A stretch of DNA of 64,000 bases from CAZKFG01 sp964551985 (GTDB lineage Bacteria > Bacillota > Negativicutes > Acidaminococcales > JAISLQ01). Location of the stretch: assembly GCA_964551985.1 (NCBI GenBank), contig CAZKFG010000002.1:1-64000 (forward strand), written 5' to 3'. Every line of letters begins with the position of its first letter. Position 1 is the first letter of the stretch. The notes under the pieces are model-generated. The model made no database searches. It was not told where the DNA came from and worked only from the letters and a program-made list of their open reading frames with translations. Below are positions 43,181 to 52,078 of the stretch, one piece after another. The translations under genes were made by a program, and so were the position numbers.

Positions 43181-44011
43181 TTAAATAATAATATCACTAG
43201 CATCTGTTATTTCATCAAAGCTAATGTTGACAATATTTGTCTCTGAAAGTTTTATAGCCGCTGTACGCTCTTTTTTATTTAAGTTGACAACAGTTCCTTC
43301 ACCAAGAGAAGTCATAACTTGACTACCTACTTTTGGCAATTTTTCTTTTCTGTCACAACAGCTTTTTTCACTTACATATAAATGATTTTCATATTTTAAG
43401 CAGCACATCAAGCGACTGCAAATTCCGGAAATCTTTGTTGGATTTAAAGATAAATTTTGATCTTTTGCCATTTTGATAGAAACAGGCTCAAAATCTCCTA
43501 AAAATGTAGCGCAGCATAATGTTCTGCCACAACTACCTATGCCATTTAGCATTTTTGCCTGATCACGCACACCAATTTGCCTAAGTTCGATGCGTGTACG
43601 GAAAATTGCTGCTAAGTCTTTGACCAACTCGCGAAAATCTATCCGACCTTCTGCTGTAAAATAAAAAATTATTTTATTAACATCAAAAGTATATTCCACA
43701 TCTAAAAGTTTCATTTGCAAATTATGATTTTTTATTTTTTCTTCACAAATAGTAAATGCTTCTTTTTCTTTTTTCTTATTTTGTTCATATTTTGCAGAAT
43801 CTTGGCTTGTAGCCTTACGTAAAACCGGTTTTAACGGTTGTACAATCTCATGTTCTTGAAGTTGCCTTTTGCCAACTACCACATGTCCATACTCTAATCC
43901 ACGCACAGTTTCGACAATAGCAAAATCACCTTTATCAATATCTATATCAACAGGATCAAAATAGTAGATTTTGCAAGCTTTTTTAAATCGTATTCCGATA
44001 ACAGTAGTCAC
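43181..44011 (-). CDS. ricT: PSP1-domain protein RicT (YaaT)
   Basis: 276 residues from the GTG at 44011, which has AAGGAGG six bases upstream and lies in the end of holB. PSP1 domain with the cysteine clusters CGRTLCC and CSRLMCC, plus CCDRKEK, that bind an iron-sulfur centre in the RicAFT complex of Bacillus, an RNase Y specificity factor. Neither ricA nor ricF is in the window. Confidence 0.9.
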   Translation of the reverse strand: MTTVIGIRFKKACKIYYFDPVDIDIDKGDFAIVETVRGLEYGHVVVGKRQLQEHEIVQPLKPVLRKATSQDSAKYEQNKKKEKEAFTICEEKIKNHNLQMKLLDVEYTFDVNKIIFYFTAEGRIDFRELVKDLAAIFRTRIELRQIGVRDQAKMLNGIGSCGRTLCCATFLGDFEPVSIKMAKDQNLSLNPTKISGICSRLMCCLKYENHLYVSEKSCCDRKEKLPKVGSQVMTSLGEGTVVNLNKKERTAAIKLSETNIVNISFDEITDASDIII

Positions 44012-45014
44012 AATCTGCCTCCTTTTTATACATGTTTGAAATTAAAATGTACAATCCTTCCATAGCAAGTCTTACATTAGATGAACTGCTCAAAGCAAAA
44101 TAAGTTTTATCAATATTTTCTAAAAACTCTTTAAAATAAGTTACATCAAACTCTTTAAATAATACTTTTATATCTGTCTTTAAATCAATATTACAAATGT
44201 TGTCATCATTACAGAAAAGCATTTGCCAACCGTCTTTAGCAAAGGTTGTCAAGTATTGACAAATTGTCATGGCATCTTCCCGTTCTAATTTTTCTGTAAA
44301 TGTTGTTGCAAAAAAGTAATCGCCTTGACTACATTTTTGTAAAAATTCTAGTGACTGTAATCTTAATTTTTGAATGTGTGGTTCTTTATAATGCAACAAT
44401 TGTCCGATACAACCATTCGCCAATGAGCATACTATTTGCTCATTTTCAACCTCTATATTATTATCAACTAAATATTTATGTAGTTGATTATCTGTCAAAG
44501 AAAGTGTTTTTAAAATAACCGCTCTTGAAGCGATAGTTGGCAAAATAAATTCGCCATCTTGATAAAGCAATAAAAAAATCCAACCTTCAGGTGGCTCTTC
44601 CAGTAGTTTTAACAAACTATTGGCAGCAGGCAAAGTGAGCAAATGCGCTTTATTTATTATAACTACTCGATATTTTCCCATCTTTGATAAAAAAGCAGCC
44701 TCTTTGATTAAAACCCTTACTTGTTCTATGCTGATAGAGTTTTTTAGCTCTTGAGAATCTTTTTTTTGTTCAGGTTCAATAAAAAAATAATCTGGATGAG
44801 CATCTTGCTCAAACAACTTACAAGATAAACACTTTCCACAAGCATCTTGACCACTACTACACAAAATAGCTTTGGCAAAAGTTTTTGCTAACATTGTTTT
44901 GCCTACACTTTTTGGACCGGCAAGCAAAAAAGCATGCGGTTTTTGCTCACTTATAAGCACTTTTTTAAAAAATTCTTTTATTTTTTCATGTCCAATAATA
45001 TCATTCCACCGCAC
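43983..45014 (-). CDS. holB: DNA polymerase III subunit delta'
   Basis: 343 residues. AAA+ clamp-loader fold: Walker A GPKSVGKT (33-40), zinc module C52/C59/C62/C65, KAHLLTLPAANSLLKLLEEPPEG sensor region (in pieces). The DEAD-like box reads INKA, consistent with a non-hydrolysing delta'. Helical C-terminal domain. Conserved tmk-yaaR-holB-ricT order. Confidence 0.93.
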   Translation of the reverse strand: MRWNDIIGHEKIKEFFKKVLISEQKPHAFLLAGPKSVGKTMLAKTFAKAILCSSGQDACGKCLSCKLFEQDAHPDYFFIEPEQKKDSQELKNSISIEQVRVLIKEAAFLSKMGKYRVVIINKAHLLTLPAANSLLKLLEEPPEGWIFLLLYQDGEFILPTIASRAVILKTLSLTDNQLHKYLVDNNIEVENEQIVCSLANGCIGQLLHYKEPHIQKLRLQSLEFLQKCSQGDYFFATTFTEKLEREDAMTICQYLTTFAKDGWQMLFCNDDNICNIDLKTDIKVLFKEFDVTYFKEFLENIDKTYFALSSSSNVRLAMEGLYILISNMYKKEADCDYCYRNTI

Positions 45015-45023
45015 AATTACACC

Positions 45024-45473
45024 TTAAATATACAAATCTACAAGCATTCCGTGTATCGCCCCTAAACGCTCCATTATAGATAATTGTTTCGCTTGTCCAC
45101 ACCTTACATCTTCCGCCAGATTTGCCATTTCATCATCTATTTTTCTAATAACGCTATACATTTTTTGTCTGCCTCGATTATCCCAACCGAATTTTGTTTC
45201 CATAGTATAAGATCTATTGACAGTTTCACCGACAAAATCACGTACTAAATTGCGATAGTTGCGAAGTTCTGAATAAGTCGGACTTTGAGTAAGTTTTGAG
45301 CCTTGATCTTTTATTTTCTCTAAGAGCTTTTCTAACCTTTGACGATAGTTATCATCAATATTTTTGGCTAGCTCAGTCGTAAAAAGTTTTTGCGGCTTTT
45401 CTACTTGCTCTACTGTATCACGCTCGCTTTGTATTGCTGCAGCAGGCATATTAGCATTTGGGTGAACTTTCAT
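45024..45473 (-). CDS. YaaR/DUF327 family protein
   Basis: 149 residues, helical. Motif TKFGWDNRGRQKMYSVIRKIDDEM identifies DUF327 (given by its KFGWDNRGR core). Function unknown; almost always between tmk and holB in Firmicutes. ATG 45473 lies in the end of tmk with AAAGGAGG upstream. Confidence 0.85.
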   Translation of the reverse strand: MKVHPNANMPAAAIQSERDTVEQVEKPQKLFTTELAKNIDDNYRQRLEKLLEKIKDQGSKLTQSPTYSELRNYRNLVRDFVGETVNRSYTMETKFGWDNRGRQKMYSVIRKIDDEMANLAEDVRCGQAKQLSIMERLGAIHGMLVDLYI

Positions 45474-46119
45474 CTTTTTGTCCTCCTTTAATATTTGTCA
45501 ATTTTTCTTGTACTATTTTAACGATGCTCTCTTGCATCTGTTCAATAGTTTTTGTAGCATCTATTATTACTATTTTATCTAGATTTTGTTTGGCTAACTG
45601 TAAAAAACCCTGCTGTACAAGCTTTTGAAATTCTAGTCCTTCTTTTTCTATTCTATCTAGGCTTTTACGCTTTTTTATCCTGTGTGCCAAAAATTCCACT
45701 GGTGCATCAAGTACAAAAGTCAAATCTGGTTGCAGCCCATCAGTAGAAAAAAGGTTAACTGTCTGTAAAACATCTATGCCAAGACCTCTTGCAATTCCTT
45801 GATAAACAAACGTAGAGTGGCTAAAGCGATCTGATACTACTATCTTATCATCTTTCAGCGCAGGCATTATAATTTTATCAACATGTTCACTGCGTGCCGC
45901 TAAATATAATAGTGTCTCTGTACGACTGGTCATGTGATTTTCAGGATCTAACAGAATATTTCTTACCTGCTCACCCGTTTTCGTACCACCAGGCTCTCTT
46001 GTTGCTAGTGCATCTATATTATTTTGCTTAAAATACTCCATTAAAAGTTGAATTTGTGTCGACTTTCCAACACCATCTGCACCTTCAAATGTTAAAAAAT
46101 AGCCTTTTTTATTTTGCAT
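45451..46119 (-). CDS. tmk: thymidylate kinase
   Basis: 222 residues. P-loop GADGVGKS (13-20), DRFSHSTFVYQG (the DRY/H region) and REPGGTKTGEQVR. Phosphorylates dTMP. Followed by yaaR with a 23-base overlap; the cyclic-di-AMP-binding yaaQ/darA normally between them is absent. Confidence 0.95.
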   Translation of the reverse strand: MQNKKGYFLTFEGADGVGKSTQIQLLMEYFKQNNIDALATREPGGTKTGEQVRNILLDPENHMTSRTETLLYLAARSEHVDKIIMPALKDDKIVVSDRFSHSTFVYQGIARGLGIDVLQTVNLFSTDGLQPDLTFVLDAPVEFLAHRIKKRKSLDRIEKEGLEFQKLVQQGFLQLAKQNLDKIVIIDATKTIEQMQESIVKIVQEKLTNIKGGQKDESSPKC

Positions 46120-46120
46120 A

Positions 46121-47530
46121 TTATGCTACCACACTAATATAAATTTGTTTTGTTTTACCACTATTTTCTAGATACTGCTTGCAGTATTCAACCAAATCTT
46201 GGCTTATAATCTCACCTGGTAAAATTACCGGTATCCCAGGTGGATAAAAAGTTATCTCTTGGGTACTTATTTTACCAACAGCCTGACTTAAAAGCATTTT
46301 TTTGCTTTTAGCATAAAATGCTTCTCGCGGCGTTATTGCCATTTGGCATATAGGTATATTAGGTAAAAAAACTTGTTTTTTGCTTTTATGCTTGGACTTT
46401 GCCAACTCTTTCAAAACAGAAATACTTTTATCTATATAATTAATATCGTCACAATAAGTCAATAAAAATAGTATATTAAAATTATCTGCTAATTCTACAG
46501 CTAATTTATGTTTGCGCAAAAATTCTGCCGCTTTAAAACCTGTAATACCAAGCTCTGATACATTAACAGTTACTTTTGTGTAATCAAATAAATTGCTTTT
46601 TATCGCTTCTTTAGGTTCAAATAACTTTAATCCATCTATTTTTTTCATTTCATCTCTCATATATTCGGCAAGAGCAAACGCCCTATCAGCCATTTGCTGA
46701 CCATGATAGAAAAGCTGATGACACGCTGCATCAAGAGAGGCTAATAACAACTGATTAGGACTTGTTGTTGTCAAAAAACTCATTGCTTGTTGAATTTTTT
46801 GTATATCTATTCTATTTGAATTTATATGTAAAATAGAGCACTGTGTCAAAGCACCAACTATCTTGTGCGTGCTTTGGGCGCAAGCATCACAGCCTGCTTG
46901 TATAGCCGATTTTGGCAGTTTGCTACTAAACCCTAAGTGTGGACCGTGCGCTTCATCCACCAGCATAAATGTTTTTTTCTCTTTGATAATTTTGGCAATT
47001 TTTTCTAAATCTGCCCCCACTCCATAATAATTAGGGCTTGTCAAAAATACTGCTCGAACTTTTTCTTTTGACAATGCTTGTGAAATCTGCTCTGTTAAAA
47101 TCTGCAAACTAACACCAAACTCATCATCATAATTAGGATATATATATATTGGCACAACACCTGTTAAAACAAGCGAACTAATAATGCTTCTATGTGCATT
47201 ACGTGGCAATAAAATTTTATCACCCTCTTTGAGCGTACCCAAAAGCATTGCTTGCAAAGCTCCTGTTGTACCATTTACTGAAAAAAAGCTTTTTTTCGCA
47301 CCATACAAACTTGCCGCTTCTTTTTGCGCTACTTTCAAGGCGTGATTTGGACTGTGAATATCATCTAGTTCACTCATCAAAGATACATCCATCTTCAAGC
47401 TATCATCTAGTATCTTTTTTAGCTGTTCAAATGCACCACGACCACCTTTATGTCCTGGTGTATGAAAAGGATAAACATCTTGTTGTAAATATCCTTGCAA
47501 TAAAGTCAAAAAAGCGAGTGTATGTTGCAC
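46121..47530 (-). CDS. Orn/Lys/Arg decarboxylase family protein (fold-type I, YaaO-like)
   Basis: 469 residues. PLP lysine in STHKIVGALTQ (Lys223); PFHTPGHKGG at the N-terminus, DEAHGPHLGF, and a C-terminal domain with PGIPVILPGE. Members decarboxylate arginine, lysine or ornithine; short enzymes of this kind beside tmk are common in Firmicutes (YaaO). Substrate cannot be read from sequence. The second PLP decarboxylase in the window, 190 bp away, has a different fold. Confidence 0.88.
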   Translation of the reverse strand: MQHTLAFLTLLQGYLQQDVYPFHTPGHKGGRGAFEQLKKILDDSLKMDVSLMSELDDIHSPNHALKVAQKEAASLYGAKKSFFSVNGTTGALQAMLLGTLKEGDKILLPRNAHRSIISSLVLTGVVPIYIYPNYDDEFGVSLQILTEQISQALSKEKVRAVFLTSPNYYGVGADLEKIAKIIKEKKTFMLVDEAHGPHLGFSSKLPKSAIQAGCDACAQSTHKIVGALTQCSILHINSNRIDIQKIQQAMSFLTTTSPNQLLLASLDAACHQLFYHGQQMADRAFALAEYMRDEMKKIDGLKLFEPKEAIKSNLFDYTKVTVNVSELGITGFKAAEFLRKHKLAVELADNFNILFLLTYCDDINYIDKSISVLKELAKSKHKSKKQVFLPNIPICQMAITPREAFYAKSKKMLLSQAVGKISTQEITFYPPGIPVILPGEIISQDLVEYCKQYLENSGKTKQIYISVVA

Positions 47531-47649
47531 TTTTATCTCCTAAAGATATAAAATGTGTAATTTTTATTCTACCATAATATAATACTATAAGCAAATGCAA
47601 TCAGTCTTTTTCCACTGCTAGACAAAAGCAAAACGAATATATAAAAAAA

Positions 47650-47701
47650 CAACCTCCAGTGCTTTGCAACTGCAATTTGCAGGTACCAAACTCTCGAGGT
47701 T
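47650..47701 (-). terminator. terminator with branched stem after the lysine/ornithine decarboxylase gene
   Basis: Outer arms AACCTC (47651-47656) and GAGGTT (47696-47701) with an inner CTGC-GCAG hairpin (47670-47682); on the minus strand GTTTTTTTAT follows. It lies 15-65 bases past the stop at 47716 and also upstream of yaaO. Confidence 0.7.
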
Positions 47702-47715
47702 ATGATAAATATATT

Positions 47716-48891
47716 TTATACAGCCGGAGCAAAAAACAAATCGGACAAATTAAAAGCTTCTTTCACTTGCTCCCAAATAATCGTTTTTGCTTTGGAAAAT
47801 CCATTAAAAGTCGTTGCTGATGCAGAAGAATAAGCCCCACACATCGGCACTAAAAGTAAATCATCCATTTCTAATCTAGGCGTTTTTCTATCGCAACAGA
47901 TAACATCAAGTGAATCACAGCTAGGACCAGCAAAAGTCGCTGTTATAGTTTGACCGTCTCTATAGCTAATCAATTGATAATCCCAGTGATCAAACAGCAC
48001 ACCGGAAAATGTTCCATAAACTCCTTCATCTAAAAAGTACCATGTTTGACAATTTCTTTCACTTACGCCAATTACTTTTGTAAGCATATTCACGGCACTG
48101 GCACAAATAAATCGACCAGGTTCAGACCAAATTTCTTTTTCCTCAAACAGCTCTTCTATGCAATCATTTATCTCATTGAGCATTTGTGCAACATCCACAT
48201 CATCGTGAATACCTGGTACAGGAAGCCCGCCACCAATATCAAGTACAGATAGATTATATCCCATATCTTTTGCTTGATCAAAAATTTCACGGCTTTTATG
48301 CAAAGCATTTATATAAGGTTCACTAGATAGTGTTTGGCTACCTACGTGAAAGCAAATCCCTAAAACATCCAGTCCCAAACTGCTTGCATATTCAATTAAA
48401 CCTAAAGCTTTTTCTTGATCTGCACCAAATTTTTTGTTCAAATCAATTACCGCTTGAGAATTGTAAATTCTAACTCGAAGAAGTACCTTAGCACCCGGAT
48501 AATGCTGCGATAGTTTTAAAGCTTCACTTTTACTGTCAAAAGTAAACTTACTAACACCAGCAGATCTGCAAGCATCCAGTCCACCCATAGTTTTAAAAGG
48601 ATTGGCATAAAGCATTCTATCGCCAGAAATACCCATGTCTGATAGTTGATTTATCTCACCATCAGAAGCAACATCAAAATTGCCACCAAGATAAGCGATA
48701 GTCTCTAATATATTCTTATCAGGGTTTGCCTTGACAGCATAATGAATCTTTACCCTTGGCATATGTTTTTTTAAAAAAAAGTAATTTTTTTCTATTTGCT
48801 CTAAAGACAATATCAAAAGCGGTGTCCCAAAGTTGTCTGCTAATTGTTCAACAACATTTGAAGGCAAACGAAAATATGAATTTTTTTTCAT
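47716..48891 (-). CDS. lysine/ornithine decarboxylase (alanine-racemase fold, Selenomonas type)
   Basis: 391 residues. Fold-type III PLP decarboxylase: PLP lysine Lys54 in HYAVKANPD, GICFHVGSQ, DIGGGLPVPG (phosphate loop), and catalytic cysteine in GPSCDSLD. From memory of Selenomonas ruminantium LDC, conservation is strong along the whole length (HVGSQ-LS, DIGGG-PVP, LDEG-YG-FSG, FNGF). That enzyme makes cadaverine and putrescine, which are bound to peptidoglycan and help hold the outer membrane in Negativicutes. It lacks the tail for antizyme seen in some relatives as far as can be judged. Confidence 0.85.
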   Translation of the reverse strand: MKKNSYFRLPSNVVEQLADNFGTPLLILSLEQIEKNYFFLKKHMPRVKIHYAVKANPDKNILETIAYLGGNFDVASDGEINQLSDMGISGDRMLYANPFKTMGGLDACRSAGVSKFTFDSKSEALKLSQHYPGAKVLLRVRIYNSQAVIDLNKKFGADQEKALGLIEYASSLGLDVLGICFHVGSQTLSSEPYINALHKSREIFDQAKDMGYNLSVLDIGGGLPVPGIHDDVDVAQMLNEINDCIEELFEEKEIWSEPGRFICASAVNMLTKVIGVSERNCQTWYFLDEGVYGTFSGVLFDHWDYQLISYRDGQTITATFAGPSCDSLDVICCDRKTPRLEMDDLLLVPMCGAYSSASATTFNGFSKAKTIIWEQVKEAFNLSDLFFAPAV

Positions 48892-48958
48892 TTATAACCT
48901 CCTCATAAAAGCTTATTTTTGTTTAGCATTATAAAATAAAATGTTTAATATCGTTTAA

Positions 48959-48986
48959 ATTTTACCACAATTTTTAAAAAGTGCAA
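48959..48986 (-). promoter_or_regulatory. possible promoter for the lysine/ornithine decarboxylase
   Basis: Minus strand: TTGCAC (48981-48986), 16-base spacer ending TGG, TAAAAT (48959-48964), an extended -10 pattern. Leader of about 60 bases. Confidence 0.4.
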
Positions 48987-49027
48987 TAGATAAAACAAAA
49001 ATTTTTCAATTATTTTTCAATATATTA

Positions 49028-49055
49028 AAAATAGCACTATTTCTAGTGCTATTTT
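49028..49055 (-). terminator. terminator after serS
   Basis: AAAATAGCACTA (49028-49039), loop TTTC, TAGTGCTATTTT (49044-49055). T-rich tail on the minus strand, 30 bases past the serS stop. Confidence 0.82.
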
Positions 49056-49085
49056 ATGAGAAAAAAATTTACTATTGTTAAACTT

Positions 49086-50354
49086 TTACTTAATAATATC
49101 TGTTCCCATATAAGATTGTAAAGCTTTCGGAATAAGCACGCTACCATCGGCTTGTTGGTAGTTTTCCAAAATAGCCGATACTGTTCTTCCAATTGCAAGT
49201 CCAGAGCCATTTAATGTATGTACATATTCTGGTTTTGCCTTACTATCGCGTCTAAAACGAATATCTGCACGTCTTGCTTGAAAATCAGCAAAATTAGAGC
49301 AAGAGGATATCTCTCTATATTTATTAGCGCTTGGCAACCAAACCTCTATATCATAAGTCATAGCCGAAGCAAAGCCCATATCACCTGTACAAAGTCTCAC
49401 TATGCGATACGGTAATTCCAGTAGTTGCAATACTGTTTGTGCATCATTGGTTAGTTTTTCCAGCTCGTCATAAGAATTTTCCGGCAAAGAAAATTTCACA
49501 AGCTCTACTTTGTTAAATTGATGTAATCTGATTAGCCCTCTTGTATCTCGCCCTGCAGCCCCCGCTTCACTTCTAAAGCACGCACTATAAGCTGTATAAC
49601 ATAATGGCAAATCACTCACTTGTAATATTTCACCGCGATGCAAATTAGTTACAGGCACTTCCGCCGTCGGAATAAGGTAGTAGTCTAATCCTTCAAGTTT
49701 AAAAGCATCTTGTGCAAATTTAGGTAATTGACCAGTACCTGTCATACTCTCTTGATTGGCAATAAACGGTGGGAAAAATTCTGTATAACCATGTTTTTGA
49801 GTGTGTAAGTCAAGCATAAAATTAATCAAAGCCCGCTCTAATCTTGCGCCTAGAGCGCGATAAAAAACAAATCTAGCCCCAGTTACTTTACCTGCACGCT
49901 CAAAATCTAAGATATTTAAATTCTCGCCAATTTCCCAGTGTGCTTTTGGTTCAAAATCAAACCGTCTTATATCTCCCCATTGTTTGACCTCTACATTATC
50001 ATTTTCATCTTTACCTACAGACACCTTATCGCTTGGAATATTTGGCAAACTCATCACTATTTTTTGCAAACCTTCTTCTACTTGGCGCAAATTATTATCA
50101 TAACTTGCTATGTCATCGCCTAAACTGCGCATAGCAACTATTTTATCATCAGCATTGCCGCCTGCTTTTTTAATTTGACTGATTTCTTGAGATACTTGAT
50201 TACGTTCACTTTTCAAGCTTTCAACAGTTGTCAAAATAAGTCGTCTTTGTCTTTCCAAATTTAAAAATTCATCTAATGCCATAGGCATATTCCTATTTTT
50301 TAAAGCCGCCTCTACAAGTTCACGGTTTTCTCTTATAAATTTTATGTCGAGCAT
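49086..50354 (-). CDS. serS: seryl-tRNA synthetase
   Basis: 422 residues. N-terminal coiled-coil arm (about 25-105) that clasps the tRNA, then the class II core: TGTGQLPKF, IPTAEVPVTN, FRSEAGAAGRDTRGLIRLHQF (motif 2, named by its FRSEAG start), and motif 3 GSGLAIGRTVSAILEN. No T-box leader is visible in the 138-bp upstream gap shared with the divergent glycosylase gene. Confidence 0.97.
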   Translation of the reverse strand: MLDIKFIRENRELVEAALKNRNMPMALDEFLNLERQRRLILTTVESLKSERNQVSQEISQIKKAGGNADDKIVAMRSLGDDIASYDNNLRQVEEGLQKIVMSLPNIPSDKVSVGKDENDNVEVKQWGDIRRFDFEPKAHWEIGENLNILDFERAGKVTGARFVFYRALGARLERALINFMLDLHTQKHGYTEFFPPFIANQESMTGTGQLPKFAQDAFKLEGLDYYLIPTAEVPVTNLHRGEILQVSDLPLCYTAYSACFRSEAGAAGRDTRGLIRLHQFNKVELVKFSLPENSYDELEKLTNDAQTVLQLLELPYRIVRLCTGDMGFASAMTYDIEVWLPSANKYREISSCSNFADFQARRADIRFRRDSKAKPEYVHTLNGSGLAIGRTVSAILENYQQADGSVLIPKALQSYMGTDIIK

Positions 50355-50492
50355 AATAAACCCCTTTCAGAAAATTAACAAAACTTTTTTCTTTCACTTA
50401 TTTTAGCACAAAAATTTATATTTTAAAATAAAAAAGGATTACAGACAACAACAATAAAAATATTATATAATTATAAAAAAGGAGAATTTTTT

Positions 50493-51140
50493 ATGACTGA
50501 TAAAAATCTATCTTTAAAATATTTATCTGAAAAATTAAACGACTGCTCGTTGTGTGAATTAAGAGCTGATTGTATATCGCCTGTCGGTTGGTTTGGCAAT
50601 CCTGACAGCCCACTTGTAATTGTTGGGGAAGGTCCAGGACGAACAGAAGATGAATATGGCTGTCCACTAATTGGTCAATCAGGTCAACTTTTAGACAAAG
50701 CTCTTTTTGCTGCCCAAATGACTCGCGATCGCATAATGACAACAAATGTTGTAAAGTGTCGCCCTAAAAATAACAAAACCCCCTCTATAAAAGAAGGGGC
50801 TTTTTGTGCCAGCAATTGGCTGGACAAAGAACTTGAGATAATTAAACCTGCTGTGGTTGTTGCACTTGGCTCCGTTGCCCTTCATTATCTTGGTGATAGT
50901 GACAAAAAAATCACCAAAGAACGCGGATTATGGTTTAAAACAAGAACAGGCATTGATTGTATTACTACATATCATCCAGCTTATTTATTGCGCCTTAGTG
51001 GCGACAGTCTGAAAAAAGCAAAATGGGACGTATTTAACGATCTGACAAGTGCTTTAAATAGAGCAAAAGAGGCAAATCCTGATTATCAATTCAAAAGTGA
51101 TGAACCAACAGATTTATTTAAACTATTTAGTAAGCGTTAA
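50493..51140 (+). CDS. uracil-DNA glycosylase, family 4 (Fe-S)
   Basis: 215 residues. Four iron-sulfur cysteines C18, C21, C89, C105, the active-site loop GEGPGRTEDEYG, and TYHPAYLLR near the C-terminus define family 4 UDG. Removes uracil from DNA. Divergent from serS; its 3' end overlaps the converging flavoenzyme gene by 18 bases. Confidence 0.92.
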   Translation: MTDKNLSLKYLSEKLNDCSLCELRADCISPVGWFGNPDSPLVIVGEGPGRTEDEYGCPLIGQSGQLLDKALFAAQMTRDRIMTTNVVKCRPKNNKTPSIKEGAFCASNWLDKELEIIKPAVVVALGSVALHYLGDSDKKITKERGLWFKTRTGIDCITTYHPAYLLRLSGDSLKKAKWDVFNDLTSALNRAKEANPDYQFKSDEPTDLFKLFSKR

Positions 51141-51977
51141 ATAAGTTATCGCAGATAATGCAGCTATTTGTCCTTGTCCTGCAGCCCGATTTATTTGCCA
51201 AGGTCTTCCAGTCAGATCACCTGCTGCATAAACACCTTTTATGTTGGTATTCATCTGCTCGTCTACCTTGACAAAATTATTCTCTATCGCTAAGCCTTCT
51301 ACAAGACTACTTAAGGCAACACCATTTTTAAAAATAAAGACCCCATCAACACTGTGCGTATTCTTATCAGTTTTTAATCCATTTACAGAATCTGTACCCA
51401 AAATTGCTTGTGGTTTTTCTCTGACAATTTGTAAATTAGGTTTTTCGAGATAATCTCCGTCATATCCAGGGAAAAACAAAACTTTTTCGCAAATGTCTGT
51501 TAAAAATAATACTTCTTCTTCGCTCTCTTTATGCTCAGCAATAGCTGCGACGGTTTTACCTTTAAAAATGAGTCCATCGCACGTAGCACAATAGCTAACG
51601 CCACGACCTAAAAAGTCGTCTTCACCTTTTAATGTTTTGCCAACTTGCGAACCCATTGTCAAAATTACAGTATTAGCATTGTAAATTTCTTGCGTTGTTG
51701 ACAAAATAAATTCTTTATCTGCTGGATAAATTGTCAAAATTTTATCTTGAACAATATGCGCTCCGCGCACTGTGATGTGTTCGGTAAATCTATCCATAAG
51801 TTCTTTACCACTGACTCCCGGAAGTCCTAAATAATTTTCAATAGAGTGGCTTTTATAAAGCACATTGCTACCAATAAGCGTTTCAAACACTACTACCGAT
51901 TTATTTCTTTGCCTTGCAGTAAGTGCTGCAGACAAACCAGCAGGTCCGGCACCGACAATTGCTATATCATATACCAT
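51123..51977 (-). CDS. thioredoxin-reductase-like flavoenzyme without NADPH motif
   Basis: 284 residues from ATG 51977 (AAGGA nine bases upstream). FAD loop VGAGPAG (8-14), redox pair CATC (130-133), and C-terminal FAD motif YAAGDLTGRPWQINRAAGQG. Where thioredoxin reductases carry the NADPH loop GGGxSAxEE, this protein reads AEHKESEEE, so NADPH binding is improbable. Known relatives with this loss take electrons from ferredoxin (clostridial FFTR) or an unknown donor. About 20-30 residues shorter than classical TrxB. No thioredoxin gene is adjacent. Confidence 0.8.
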   Translation of the reverse strand: MVYDIAIVGAGPAGLSAALTARQRNKSVVVFETLIGSNVLYKSHSIENYLGLPGVSGKELMDRFTEHITVRGAHIVQDKILTIYPADKEFILSTTQEIYNANTVILTMGSQVGKTLKGEDDFLGRGVSYCATCDGLIFKGKTVAAIAEHKESEEEVLFLTDICEKVLFFPGYDGDYLEKPNLQIVREKPQAILGTDSVNGLKTDKNTHSVDGVFIFKNGVALSSLVEGLAIENNFVKVDEQMNTNIKGVYAAGDLTGRPWQINRAAGQGQIAALSAITYLTLTK

Positions 51978-52045
51978 AAATATCATTCCTTATTTTAAAA
52001 TTTCTTTATATATATTTTATCATCTATCATAAATATAACAAGTAA

Positions 52046-52073
52046 AAAAAGAACCATTAAAATGGTTCTTTTT
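52046..52073 (-). terminator. terminator after the C39-like protease gene
   Basis: AAAAAGAACCATT (52046-52058) and AATGGTTCTTTTT (52061-52073), with a T run on the minus strand; immediately past the stop at 52079. Confidence 0.85.
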
Positions 52074-52078
52074 GTCAT

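Noticed and set aside
47650..47701. Polyamine riboswitch upstream of yaaO
   Set aside because: The branched stem ends in a clear T run just after the decarboxylase stop, so a terminator explains it; no known riboswitch pattern matches.
50355..50492. T-box leader for serS
   Set aside because: No TGGNACCGCG-like box or specifier hairpin in the 138-bp gap.
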